Of a DNA stretch of 59,744 bases, positions 1-7,794 are shown in pieces. Position 1 is the first letter of the stretch. Every line of letters begins with the position of its first letter. Location: positions 1-59,744 of the forward strand of contig JBAYUI010000004.1 in assembly GCA_041675165.1 (NCBI GenBank), in the 5' to 3' direction. The notes beneath the pieces are model-generated. The model ran no database searches, had not been told where the DNA came from, and saw nothing but the letters and a program-made list of their open reading frames with translations. This DNA is from CAIKZD01 sp041675165. GTDB lineage: Bacteria; Patescibacteriota; Minisyncoccia; Moranbacterales; UBA2206. The position numbers and the translations under genes are program-made.

Positions 1-1223
1 AATGTTAAAATGCCTTTTTCCAATGCGTCCCGCATCGCCACTGCCGCAAAACGTCCCAGCGGACAAAAAGTCGTATGTTCCAAGACCCACAAGATATCTT
101 CCATGGCTGCCTTATCTCTATCAGAAATTTCGCCGTCTTGCAATCTGCTCACAATTTCATGCAAACGGAAAGTCCCTTCTCGGCATGGCACGCATTTACC
201 GCAAGACTCGCGCCGGAAAAATTCCGTCCAGGAAAGCATCAACTCGAAAATATTGACTCGCTTATCCACCACCAAGATAGAACCGCTACCCAGCGGAATC
301 GGACAATCATGTGAAAAAGTGAGTGAAGTGTCCAGTTCTTCTTCTGTGACAAGTTTTCCTGATGCCCCACCGATCTGCGCGAACCAAAATTCTTTCCCCG
401 GCGTCACGCCGCCGCCCCATTCATCAACCAACTTACGGATAGTCAATCCTGTTGGCGCTTCCACCACGCCCGTTTTCTTCACGCTTCCGCCCAAAATATA
501 TAACTTCATCCCGGGGGAGCAGGCCGCCCCGATCTTGGCATATTTTCTTCCACCATGCAAGATTATCCAAGGAATGTTGGCAACAGTTTCCGCATTGTTA
601 ACACACGTCGGTTTCCCAAAAAGTCCGACTGCCGTAGGGAATGGCGGCCTGAGCCGCGGCTCACCGCGACGTCCTTCCATAGAATTGATCAGGGCGGTTT
701 CTTCTCCGCAAATATACGCACCCGCGCCGGAAAAGATTTCGACATCCAAATCATAAGCCGAACCCAGAATGCCCGGACCCCAGAAGTTCTTCCCCCGCGC
801 TTGTTCTAAGGCTGTCTCTAAAATTTCTTTTTCCGCCGCATAATTTCCATTAACATAGATATATGCCTTGTGCGCCCCGATTGAGAGCGCCGCAATGATA
901 ATCCCTTCCAGAAGCAGATGCGGATCATTGTCGACGATCATCCGATCCTTATACGTCCCCGGTTCGGATTCTTCCAGATTGCAGATGAAATATTTTTCGT
1001 GATTTTCATTTTCCGCCACCATTTTCAGTTTTTCTCCTGTCAAAAATCCTGCTCCACCCCGCCCTGATAATTTAGATTTTATGATTTCATCAATCACTTC
1101 TTGCGGTTTCATTTCGGAAATGAATTTTCTGAGCGCTGAATAACCACCAACGGCCAAATAGTCCTCTACTTTGAGCGGATTGATATGACCCCAATTTTTG
1201 GTTAGTATTTTTATATTTTCCAT
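1..1223 (-). CDS. NuoF/HoxF-like NADH-binding flavoprotein subunit (partial, C-terminus cut off)
   Basis: The minus frame from ATG at 1221-1223 runs open to the window edge (407 codons seen). It is the 51-kDa-type subunit that takes electrons from NAD(P)H through FMN to iron-sulfur clusters in complex I-like enzymes and bidirectional hydrogenases. Visible landmarks are the nucleotide/FMN loop GRGGAGF at about residues 54-60, GAYICGEETAL at 168-178, and the 4Fe-4S ligands C341, C344, C347 and C387 (SCGKCVPCREG, then TTFCPLG). A NuoE-like gene lies just upstream, the usual pairing. Whether it serves a hydrogenase (HndC/HoxF type) or another NADH-dependent complex cannot be told, because the genes beyond position 1 are missing. 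The spacer to the NuoE-like gene carries a double-hairpin repeat. Confidence 0.9.
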   Translation of the reverse strand, partial: MENIKILTKNWGHINPLKVEDYLAVGGYSALRKFISEMKPQEVIDEIIKSKLSGRGGAGFLTGEKLKMVAENENHEKYFICNLEESEPGTYKDRMIVDNDPHLLLEGIIIAALSIGAHKAYIYVNGNYAAEKEILETALEQARGKNFWGPGILGSAYDLDVEIFSGAGAYICGEETALINSMEGRRGEPRLRPPFPTAVGLFGKPTCVNNAETVANIPWIILHGGRKYAKIGAACSPGMKLYILGGSVKKTGVVEAPTGLTIRKLVDEWGGGVTPGKEFWFAQIGGASGKLVTEEELDTSLTFSHDCPIPLGSGSILVVDKRVNIFELMLSWTEFFRRESCGKCVPCREGTFRLHEIVSRLQDGEISDRDKAAMEDILWVLEHTTFCPLGRFAAVAMRDALEKGILT

Positions 1224-1226
1224 GAT

Positions 1227-1305
1227 TGTCATTCCTGCGTAGGCAGGAATCTAGTCGCATATCTCTAAATTTTTACACTGAATTCCCGTATACACGGGAA
1301 TGACA
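1227..1305. repeat. REP-like double hairpin between the nuoE-like and nuoF-like genes
   Basis: Two perfect hairpins lie side by side: arm ATTCCTGC with loop GTAG (1231-1250) and arm ATTCCCGT with loop ATAC (1282-1301). An outer 9-bp inverted repeat, TGTCATTCC at 1227-1235 and its complement at 1297-1305, encloses both. This nested layout resembles repetitive extragenic palindromes (REP/BIME type). There is no T-run, so it is not a classical terminator; it could stabilise mRNA ends inside the operon. Confidence 0.75.
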
Positions 1306-1314
1306 CAATAAATT

Positions 1315-1761
1315 TCACAAGTATTCTTCCAACATCCCATATACCCCAGCCACCGTCACTTTTTCATAGACCTTATCATTCACCATCACGATCGGCCCTT
1401 CGCCACACCGGCCCACACAACTCATCATTTCCAATTTTAATTTCGGATGATTCACGTCTCCCAACTTTACGTGCAAGATATTTTCTATTTCAGCAATTAT
1501 TTTTTTCGAATCTTTCAGGGCGCAATGCGTTGAAAAACAAACCCTAACCGTACAAGCGGAAGGTTTTTCGGTATTTATCAGATCGAAGAAACTGGCCGTT
1601 TCATAGATCTGACTTTTTGGAACGGAGAAATAATCCGCTATTTTTTCAGCATTCTCTCCATCGACATATCCAAAAGCAGCACAGATCCTCTTCAGCGCCG
1701 GTAGAATATTATTCGCGCTCGGCGAAAATTCTAAAAGTATCTTTTCCACAGTCAACGTCAT
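1315..1761 (-). CDS. NuoE/HoxE-like 2Fe-2S thioredoxin-fold subunit
   Basis: 148 aa, a full-length 24-kDa-type subunit. A helical N-terminal part with the family-like segment YFSVPKSQIYETASFF is followed by a thioredoxin-like ferredoxin domain. The 2Fe-2S ligands are C75 and C80 (CFSTHC) and C115 and C119 (CVGRC), the classic Cx4C...Cx3C arrangement. The family passes electrons between the NuoF flavin and other centres. It is followed by the NuoF-like gene 91 bp downstream. The start ATG is the last unit of an AT-rich 8-bp-period repeat, and no Shine-Dalgarno is visible. Confidence 0.92.
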   Translation of the reverse strand: MTLTVEKILLEFSPSANNILPALKRICAAFGYVDGENAEKIADYFSVPKSQIYETASFFDLINTEKPSACTVRVCFSTHCALKDSKKIIAEIENILHVKLGDVNHPKLKLEMMSCVGRCGEGPIVMVNDKVYEKVTVAGVYGMLEEYL

Positions 1762-1838
1762 ATTAACATTTTATCATATTAGCATTTTAGCAAATGTTTA
1801 AACGTTCAAATGCTTATATGTTAATATGATTATATGAT
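1762..1838. repeat. AT-rich 8-bp-period spacer upstream of the nuoE-like gene
   Basis: Read on the minus strand, the spacer breaks into degenerate 8-bp units: CATATAAT, CATATTAA, CATATAAG, CATTTGAA, CGTTTAAA, CATTTGCT, then the inverted type AAAATGCT, AATATGAT, AAAATGTT. It ends in the start codon of the NuoE-like gene. The first half is roughly the inverse complement of the second, so an imperfect long hairpin can form. A related repeat precedes recA (31128-31226). Confidence 0.7.
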
Positions 1839-2702
1839 TTATGCTTTGTCCGCGCTGCCGAAAAGTTCGATCTTTTTTATGACACTTTCCTTGACTGCTT
1901 CGCGGGCTTGTCCGAGGATCTTCCTCACATCGAACCCTGGATCATCATCCGAACGGAAGATAGAACTCAAAGTATTGACGAAAGCCAAGCGAGTATTGGT
2001 ATCGATATTGAAGCAATTCACTCCCCGTTTGACCGCCTCAGTCGCTTTGCCATCCTCCCAATCAGACGCGCCATGCATCACGATCGGCACATCCACCAAG
2101 CCCCTGATCTTATCCAGCCTTTCCCAATCCGGAGTTTCGCGTTCCTTGAAAAAATCATGAGCGTTGCCGATGGCCACCGCCAGAGCGTCGATGCCAGTTG
2201 TTTCGACAAAATATTTGGCTTGCTCCGGATCGGTCATATATTTGTCCCAGTCCACTTCGCCCATCTTATTTTCACTCAAGTATGGAACATTTCCCAATTC
2301 ACCCTGCACATCTATACCTTTATCATGACAGAAATCGACTACCTTTTTGGTTATCTCAAGATTATCATCAAACTTCTTACGACTACCATCATACATCACT
2401 GAAGTGAAGCCATTGTTCGCCACTCTTTGCACTATCTCGAAACTATGGCCATGGTCAAGGTGGATTCCGATCGGAATTTCCGGCGCATAAAATTCGGCGT
2501 AATTTTTTATCAGGTGGAAAATCCCTCGTCCGCCCGCATATTCCAAAGTATTCTCAGACACTTGGATGACGATCGGGGAATGTTTTTTTTTGGCCGCTTC
2601 AATAATGGCTTGAGTTATCTCCAGATTGACCGTATTGAAAGCCCCTACTGCGTATCCGCCCTCCTTAGCTTTTTCTAAAATTTCTTTGACCGATGTGATC
2701 AT
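1839..2702 (-). CDS. fba: Class II fructose-bisphosphate aldolase
   Basis: 287 aa, normal length for a class II zinc-dependent aldolase, which splits fructose-1,6-bisphosphate into dihydroxyacetone phosphate and glyceraldehyde-3-phosphate. Seen: IHLDHGHS with catalytic D83 and zinc ligand H84, IGNAHDFF with a second candidate zinc ligand H181, VMHGAS with H209, and the phosphate-binding NIDTNTR segment at 231-237. The triosephosphate isomerase gene ends 5 bp upstream, so the two consecutive glycolytic enzymes are almost certainly cotranscribed. Confidence 0.96.
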   Translation of the reverse strand: MITSVKEILEKAKEGGYAVGAFNTVNLEITQAIIEAAKKKHSPIVIQVSENTLEYAGGRGIFHLIKNYAEFYAPEIPIGIHLDHGHSFEIVQRVANNGFTSVMYDGSRKKFDDNLEITKKVVDFCHDKGIDVQGELGNVPYLSENKMGEVDWDKYMTDPEQAKYFVETTGIDALAVAIGNAHDFFKERETPDWERLDKIRGLVDVPIVMHGASDWEDGKATEAVKRGVNCFNIDTNTRLAFVNTLSSIFRSDDDPGFDVRKILGQAREAVKESVIKKIELFGSADKA

Positions 2703-2707
2703 ATTTT

Positions 2708-3469
2708 TTATTTGTTAATTATTTCCGCAATCTTCATAAATTCATACGGCGCCAAACTTTCTCTTCCGACAAGCGCCCCGTCCATCCCGGAGTCCACACA
2801 GATACTTTTAACATTTTTAGAATCAACCGACCCGCCATAGATTATCTTCACCTTGTCAGCCAGCTTAGCTCCATATTTTTGCACCAGAAATTTTTTGATA
2901 AGGATCCGTGCTCCCATCACTTCGTCAGTTGTCGGCAAATGATCAGGCTTATTAGCGCTTATGGCCCAGACCGGTTCATAACAGATCACCACATTTTCTA
3001 TCCGCGCCGCACCCACCTCCTTCAAACAGTTTTTCAGTTGTCCCATAATCACGGCCACGCTGTTCCCCCTCTTATCATTCTCTCCGACACACAGGATGGG
3101 TCGGATTCCGATCTTCAAAGCAGCCATAATTTTAAGACCGATCTCCTCATCATTTTCACCGAAATATCGCCGTCTTTCACTGTGTCCCAAGATCACCCAG
3201 TCCGCTCCGAAATTCTTGGCCATATCCGGTGAAATTTCTCCCGTATATGAGCCGTTCCTCTCCCAAAAAATATTCTGCACCCCCAGAGAGACTTTCTTAT
3301 TCTTCAATTTTTTGAATGCTTCCAGATGCACGACCGGCGGACAAAGAATGATTCCCGCTCGTGTCATTTTTTTCCCAGCCAGTTCCTTTTTGAACGAGTT
3401 GAAATATTGCTCACGCTCCAGCGGCGAAAGGATATTCATCTTCATGTTCCCCACCACTAACTTTTCCAT
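2708..3469 (-). CDS. tpiA: Triosephosphate isomerase
   Basis: 253 aa TIM barrel that interconverts dihydroxyacetone phosphate and glyceraldehyde-3-phosphate. Seen: N-terminal GNMKMN (N8, K10), catalytic histidine in LGHSERR (H96), catalytic glutamate in CYEPVWAIS (E165), and a C-terminal YGGSV phosphate loop. Loop 6 after VWAI reads SANKPDHLPT instead of the usual GTGKTA type, so the flexible lid is divergent, although all catalytic residues are kept. First gene of a tpiA-fba pair. Confidence 0.96.
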   Translation of the reverse strand: MEKLVVGNMKMNILSPLEREQYFNSFKKELAGKKMTRAGIILCPPVVHLEAFKKLKNKKVSLGVQNIFWERNGSYTGEISPDMAKNFGADWVILGHSERRRYFGENDEEIGLKIMAALKIGIRPILCVGENDKRGNSVAVIMGQLKNCLKEVGAARIENVVICYEPVWAISANKPDHLPTTDEVMGARILIKKFLVQKYGAKLADKVKIIYGGSVDSKNVKSICVDSGMDGALVGRESLAPYEFMKIAEIINK

Positions 3470-3557
3470 ATTTTTTCTTTATTCCCAATAATACCTCCAT
3501 TATACACTTTCTAGCTGAAATTGTCTTCGCATGCAGCAATCCCTCTTCATTCCTGTT

Positions 3558-4040
3558 TTATCCGAAATAAACTGTCACCCCAAGAACAATCGCCCCGGAA
3601 ACCATCGTGCCTGCCAGAAGGAGCGGCAATGATTTTTTCAAAGGCACATTGAAAATGAAGGCGGCCAAAGCCCCTGTCATTCCGCCGATAAAAGGGATGG
3701 GGGAAGCCGCTAAGATAAAAATCGCCCAAGTGCCATATTTCTGCATCTTTTTATCCGCTTTCCTCCGCGTATGTTCAAAGAGCCATACGAAAAATCTTTC
3801 GAATATCTTTATATGCTTTGACAAGATCTTAGCTATCGGATCAAGCGCCAAAACGATGATGACCATGGTGAAAAATGTACCGGCCACCGCATAGAACCAT
3901 GACCAAAAAGCGCCCATAGCATAAAAATTGTAGGCCAAAGGCAATGCTGCGCGGAGCTCAGTCACGGGAATCGCCCCTATTAAGAATACCGCCAGTTCTT
4001 TTGGGAAATGGGAGAAATATGAAATGATAAATTGATGCAT
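3558..4040 (-). CDS. Small multidrug export family membrane protein (COG2426-type)
   Basis: 160 aa integral membrane protein with about four hydrophobic segments. The signature GAIPVTELRAALPLAY (residues about 22-37) and the later SPIPFIGGMTGALAAF match the Sm_multidrug_ex family (PF06695). Transport function is assigned by family only; the true substrate is unknown. It sits alone between tpiA and galT, with spacers of 88 and 126 bp, and there is no clear evidence of cotranscription with either. Confidence 0.85.
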   Translation of the reverse strand: MHQFIISYFSHFPKELAVFLIGAIPVTELRAALPLAYNFYAMGAFWSWFYAVAGTFFTMVIIVLALDPIAKILSKHIKIFERFFVWLFEHTRRKADKKMQKYGTWAIFILAASPIPFIGGMTGALAAFIFNVPLKKSLPLLLAGTMVSGAIVLGVTVYFG

Positions 4041-4166
4041 AAAAATCTAAAATTACAAGATACAAGCTACAAGATACAAATAATATCCAAAAATCAATCT
4101 CTAAGCTGTTTGGTCGTTGATTTTTGGAAATTGATATTTGTTTGTTTTTTGTTTCTTGGTGTTTGA
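4041..4166. repeat. AT-rich spacer with tandem 7-bp words and an imperfect palindrome
   Basis: Contains the tandem words ACAAGAT, ACAAGCT, ACAAGAT, ACAAATA (about 4055-4084). A left arm with CCAAAAATCAA (about 4086-4097) is matched by TTGATTTTTGG near 4117-4127. No T-run and no clear promoter. I see no gene here. Confidence 0.5.
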
Positions 4167-5270
4167 TTATTTATTCCTTAGGAATTCCGCGGCTTCTTCC
4201 GGCCGCATCGTGATGATTTCAATGCCCGTCGAAATCTCGAAGCCCGCCCAGATATTGAGTTTCGGCACAATTTCAATGTGCCAATGAAAATGCGGATAAT
4301 CTTTACCGTCACAGGGAGAAGTGTGGATGTAGAAATTGAAATCAGGGTTGTTGAGCCCTTTCGAGAGGCGTCGCACCGCTTCATGCAAGGCCGCGCCTGC
4401 CGCCACTTTTTCCGCTACACTTATCCGTTCGAAATAAGGCTTGTGTTTTTTGGGCATCACCCACATTTCAAAATTAGCCCGCGAAGCAAAAGGGCAAAAT
4501 ACCAAAAAGTCATCATTTTCGAAAACTGTTCTTTCACCTTTTTCTTTTTCCCATTCGATCATGGAACAATAGACGCATGCCTTGTTCTGACGATGATAAT
4601 CTTCCGCCCCGTCCAATTCAGCCGCCACATAAGGAGAAATTACGGGAATAGCCATTAGTTGCGAGTGCGGATGAGGAATAGACGCCCCCGCACTCCGGCC
4701 ATGATTATGGATGATGTCAATATAGTTGACGGATTTTTTATTCATCAGATCGATATAACGCGATTGATAAGCATCCAAAATTTCCGCCACCGCCATTGGT
4801 TCCAATTCCCCGATATGTTTTTTGTGATCACGCGTCACAATCACTTCATGATAGCCCACACTGTCCATCCAGAAATACGGCCCTTCTTCCTTGTGGCGAA
4901 TGACTCCACCCTTAGGATTGGTGAAGGCTGGAAATTTATTGGGAAAAACGCGCAGACTCCAGTCCCCATCATTCGTCTCATAAATCAAAGTATCTTTTTC
5001 TTGTCCGCTGGCCACCGGATCACAAAACAGGCATTGTGACTCATTAGTCTGATCGTCCACATCTTTATCTTTCTTAACGAACTCATCCGGCCGTCTCCCA
5101 CGGATGGCCGAAACCACTACCCAGTCCCCCGTCACCAAGTCTTGGCGCAGTTCACTAATCTTTTCCGACGCACTCTTGTTTTTCAGCCGAGGATCTTCTC
5201 CGGTTTTTTCTTCCTTCTCTATCTCGTTTTTATTTTTTGTTACGTTGATTTTTATTTTTGTCTCCTCCAT
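4167..5270 (-). CDS. galT: Galactose-1-phosphate uridylyltransferase
   Basis: 367 aa HIT-superfamily enzyme that exchanges UMP between UDP-glucose and galactose-1-phosphate (Leloir pathway). Seen: LRQDLVTGDWVVVS at 41-54, zinc-type pairs C80/C83 and a later CVYC, the nucleophile motif IPHPHSQ (H200, P201, H202), and a C-terminal HFHWHIEI segment. The first 35 or so residues are charged and lie upstream of the conserved domain, so translation could begin later. The glycosyltransferase gene ends 10 bp upstream, which suggests a shared sugar-metabolism transcript. Confidence 0.94.
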   Translation of the reverse strand: MEETKIKINVTKNKNEIEKEEKTGEDPRLKNKSASEKISELRQDLVTGDWVVVSAIRGRRPDEFVKKDKDVDDQTNESQCLFCDPVASGQEKDTLIYETNDGDWSLRVFPNKFPAFTNPKGGVIRHKEEGPYFWMDSVGYHEVIVTRDHKKHIGELEPMAVAEILDAYQSRYIDLMNKKSVNYIDIIHNHGRSAGASIPHPHSQLMAIPVISPYVAAELDGAEDYHRQNKACVYCSMIEWEKEKGERTVFENDDFLVFCPFASRANFEMWVMPKKHKPYFERISVAEKVAAGAALHEAVRRLSKGLNNPDFNFYIHTSPCDGKDYPHFHWHIEIVPKLNIWAGFEISTGIEIITMRPEEAAEFLRNK

Positions 5271-5280
5271 TTTTTATGTG

Positions 5281-6027
5281 CTATTTTATTTTATACACCC
5301 CGGTCCACAACCGCACTCTAGTTTTCCACAGATCCCAAAGCACTTGAAAATATCCATTGGGTCCCGTCAGGCTCACTGTTGAACCTTCTTCATTCAGCCA
5401 TCGGACAGGCATCTGCTTTATCTTGAACCCGAGTTTCTTGGCCAGAACGATCAGCTCAAAATCGAAGCCGAACCGATCCACCACCATACGGCTGGCCACT
5501 TCTTCGGCTGCTTTGGCGCTCAGCATCTTGAAGCCGCATTGCGTATCTGGATATTGCCAAAGTCCAAGTAGGATCCGGATGGCCCAATTGCCCATATCTC
5601 CCATCACTTCTTTATATTTGGCTTGATGCACCTGGACGAAAGAACCTTCGATGTCACGCGAGCCCATCACTACATCGAATCCATTTTGAAACTCCGGCAA
5701 AAATTTATCCAAATGATCAATAGCCGTCGAACCGTCTGCGTCAAAAAATAGGCGAAATTCTCCTTTAGCCTCTAAAAGCCCCTGACGCACCACATAACCC
5801 TTGCCATGATTTTCCGGATTTTCAATGACCCGCAAATTCTTCAATTTATCCGCATAACTTCTGGCAATCTCGGCCGTATTGTCCGGCGAACCATCCACCA
5901 CGATCACGACCTCATAATCATAAGTCTTATCCGCGAAATATTTTATGCATTGCTCCAAATTTTCCCCTATTCTTTTTCCTTCCTTATAGGAGGGAATGAC
6001 GACAGACAGATAAGGTTTAGTTTCCAT
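5281..6027 (-). CDS. Family 2 glycosyltransferase (dolichyl/polyprenyl-phosphate sugar synthase type)
   Basis: 248 aa GT-A fold enzyme. LSVVIPSYKEGKRIGENLEQ opens the nucleotide-binding domain, VVIVVDGSPDNTAE and the DADGST motif at about 97-102 supply the DXD-like metal site, and TQCGFKML is typical of ALG5/DPM1-type synthases. It most likely moves a sugar from a nucleotide donor to a polyprenyl phosphate for envelope glycan assembly. It has no obvious membrane anchor. galT follows after 10 bp. The exact sugar is not predictable from sequence. Confidence 0.88.
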   Translation of the reverse strand: METKPYLSVVIPSYKEGKRIGENLEQCIKYFADKTYDYEVVIVVDGSPDNTAEIARSYADKLKNLRVIENPENHGKGYVVRQGLLEAKGEFRLFFDADGSTAIDHLDKFLPEFQNGFDVVMGSRDIEGSFVQVHQAKYKEVMGDMGNWAIRILLGLWQYPDTQCGFKMLSAKAAEEVASRMVVDRFGFDFELIVLAKKLGFKIKQMPVRWLNEEGSTVSLTGPNGYFQVLWDLWKTRVRLWTGVYKIK

Positions 6028-6090
6028 GTTTCTTCTTATTAATTATTACCATCGAATTTATTGTACCACAAAAAGTCTAAGTTTTAAAGT

Positions 6091-6504
6091 TTAAACTTTA
6101 TCTAAAAATTCCTGCAAAATTATCTTAGCCGCTTCCGCATCATCATATTTCCCTACATTTTTCATGCCTTTGGCGATTAAGTTATCCTGAGCTGATTTCG
6201 TGGTGAACATTTCGTTTTGATATTCAACTTCCATTTGAGGAAAGATCGCTTTAATTTTTTCCCCTAGTTTCTCGCCAGCTGTTTCCTTTTTTTCAAGCTG
6301 TTTATAAATCGGAACACCGATAATAATCCTTTTAATGTTTTCTTTTTCAATGATCTTAGTCAGCTCCTTCATAAAATTTTCGTCATGTTTCAGTATGGCG
6401 TAAGCAAAAGCGATTTTCGTCTCCGTGTCCGCCATAGCTAAGCCGACCTTGGCGGTTCCAAAATCTATCCCCAATATTTGGCTTGTTTCAGACTCATTTT
6501 GCAT
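6091..6504 (-). CDS. ruvX: RuvX/YqgF-type RNase H-fold nuclease
   Basis: 137 aa from the chosen ATG at 6502-6504 (an in-frame ATG at 6516 would add four residues). The opening ILGIDFGTAKVGLAMAD is the conserved acidic RNase H-like motif of the YqgF family. The middle segment RIIIGVP and a late YDDAEAAKIIL with the closing acidic residues also fit. Family members process the 16S rRNA 5' end and have been linked to Holliday junction resolution. The shorter start is preferred because the longer one begins inside the palindrome shared with the divergent promoter. Confidence 0.88.
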   Translation of the reverse strand: MQNESETSQILGIDFGTAKVGLAMADTETKIAFAYAILKHDENFMKELTKIIEKENIKRIIIGVPIYKQLEKKETAGEKLGEKIKAIFPQMEVEYQNEMFTTKSAQDNLIAKGMKNVGKYDDAEAAKIILQEFLDKV

Positions 6505-6509
6505 GTATA

Positions 6510-6538
6510 TTGACATTCTAGCACAATTATGCTAGAAT
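6510..6538 (+). promoter_or_regulatory. Sigma-70-type promoter with an embedded operator-like palindrome
   Basis: TTGACA at 6510-6515, 17-nt spacer ending TGC, TAGAAT at 6533-6538. A near-perfect 24-bp palindrome (6515-6538; arm ATTCTAGCA, 11 of 12 pairs) fills the spacer and the -10 box. By symmetry the minus strand also reads TGTGCTAGAAT, which could serve ruvX. It drives the small membrane protein gene at 6636. Confidence 0.8.
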
Positions 6539-6635
6539 TGATAATCAGTGACGAGGTTCATTAAAAACTGGCTAATTCTATAATATCACAAGATATTATA
6601 CTTTAGCTAAAATTCAATATTGTGAGGAGAAGAAA

Positions 6636-6899
6636 ATGTTTAAAAAAATATTTTACTATTTGCTTATAGCAATAGCCATCCTTTCATGTATCGCGGGTAT
6701 TTCTGCCTTTATTTTCTTTGATATAATAGGCGAAATAGCCATGGACAATTTTTCTCTTGTTGCGAATTCGATAGCAGGTGGTTTTATACTTATATCGGCA
6801 ACATCTGCTGCTTGCGCAATAAAGATAAGAAACTTTATTACCGTAGAAGAACTCCAGAAAAATTTTCAAGAAAGTAATGTTTCTTGCCTGCAAGCATAA
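6636..6899 (+). CDS. Small two-helix membrane protein of unknown function
   Basis: 87 aa, not a family I recognise. Two hydrophobic segments (about residues 4-30 and 40-62) are separated by a short loop, and a polar C-terminal tail with FITVEELQKNFQ faces one side. GAGGAG lies 7 nt before the ATG. The unit is self-contained: consensus promoter 6510-6538, about 90 nt of leader, one gene, and a strong terminator at 6911-6951. It stands alone on the plus strand among minus-strand housekeeping genes. Confidence 0.75.
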   Translation: MFKKIFYYLLIAIAILSCIAGISAFIFFDIIGEIAMDNFSLVANSIAGGFILISATSAACAIKIRNFITVEELQKNFQESNVSCLQA

Positions 6900-6910
6900 C
6901 CTCCCCCAGT

Positions 6911-6951
6911 CGCCTCGTGGATAGTATTATCATCCACTTGGCGGCTTTTTT
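6911..6951 (+). terminator. Intrinsic terminator after the small membrane protein gene
   Basis: Outer stem CGCC/GGCG (6911-6914, 6940-6943) and inner stem GTGGAT/ATCCAC (6917-6922, 6932-6937) are followed by TTTTTT. Confidence 0.85.
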
Positions 6952-7019
6952 ATTTCCCGAAAAATTTTGGATTTATGATTTTTGATTTTATTTGAAATTT
7001 GGATTTTGTCATTTGAAAT

Positions 7020-7778
7020 TTATCGTGTGAGCATCTCACATCCCCCTTTTCTCACCAGAACCGTATCTTCGAAATGCGCGGAGAGTTTTCCGTCTTTGGT
7101 CGCGTATGTCCAACCGTCAGAAAGTATTTTGATATAATGCGTCCCCTCATTGACCATCGGCTCGAGCGCTAAGGTCATTCCTTCTCGCAGGATGACATCT
7201 TTTTGTTTCCAGACATAATTGGGGATCTGCGGATCTTCATGCAATTCTCGGCCCACGCCGTGGCCCACCAAATCCCGCACCACTGAAAATCCGTGCGCTT
7301 TGACATAACTTTCCACCGCGCGCGAATAATCAGATAACTTCGCGCCAGCTTTGATTGTTTTAATGCCTTCATCCAATGCCTCACGCGTGGCATTTACTAA
7401 GCGCCGCGCAACAGGACTCACCGTCCCGACCTCAAAAGTCCGTGCCATATCCGTGATCAGCCCGTCAATTTCAATGCCCATATCGATCTTCACGATGTCG
7501 CCTTCTCGGATGATTCTTCGCGCGCTCGGAATGCCATGCACGATTTCGCAGTTGAGACTAGCACAGATGGCAGCGGGATAAGGATTACTCTCTTCTCCAT
7601 AACCCAAAAAAGCGGCGCGTCCGCCATTACGAAAAACAAGCTCCGTGACCAGCTTGTCCAATTCGAGCGTATTCACTCCGGGAGCGATTTTTTTTTCCAC
7701 TTCTTCCATAATGGCCGCCAAAATTTTCCCGCCCCGCCGCATCGCTGCTATTTCTTTTTGCGTCTTAATCACTATCAT
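7020..7778 (-). CDS. map: Type I methionine aminopeptidase
   Basis: 252 aa from the ATG at 7776-7778; a longer frame starts at 7817 but would overlap adk, and its 13 extra residues are not family-like. Removes N-terminal methionine from nascent proteins. The five metal ligands are visible: two Asp in KIDMGIEIDGLITDMARTF, His in GHGVGRELHED, Glu in LALEPMV and Glu in HFEDTVLV. It is the last gene of the secY-adk-map run, as in many spc operons, but infA, rpmJ and rpsM do not follow. Confidence 0.95.
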   Translation of the reverse strand: MIVIKTQKEIAAMRRGGKILAAIMEEVEKKIAPGVNTLELDKLVTELVFRNGGRAAFLGYGEESNPYPAAICASLNCEIVHGIPSARRIIREGDIVKIDMGIEIDGLITDMARTFEVGTVSPVARRLVNATREALDEGIKTIKAGAKLSDYSRAVESYVKAHGFSVVRDLVGHGVGRELHEDPQIPNYVWKQKDVILREGMTLALEPMVNEGTHYIKILSDGWTYATKDGKLSAHFEDTVLVRKGGCEMLTR

Positions 7779-7794
7779 ATCCGAGATAAAAAAA

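Noticed and set aside
10..756. 248-aa plus-strand ORF at the window start
   Set aside because: Opposite strand encodes a clear NuoF-like protein with all cluster ligands.
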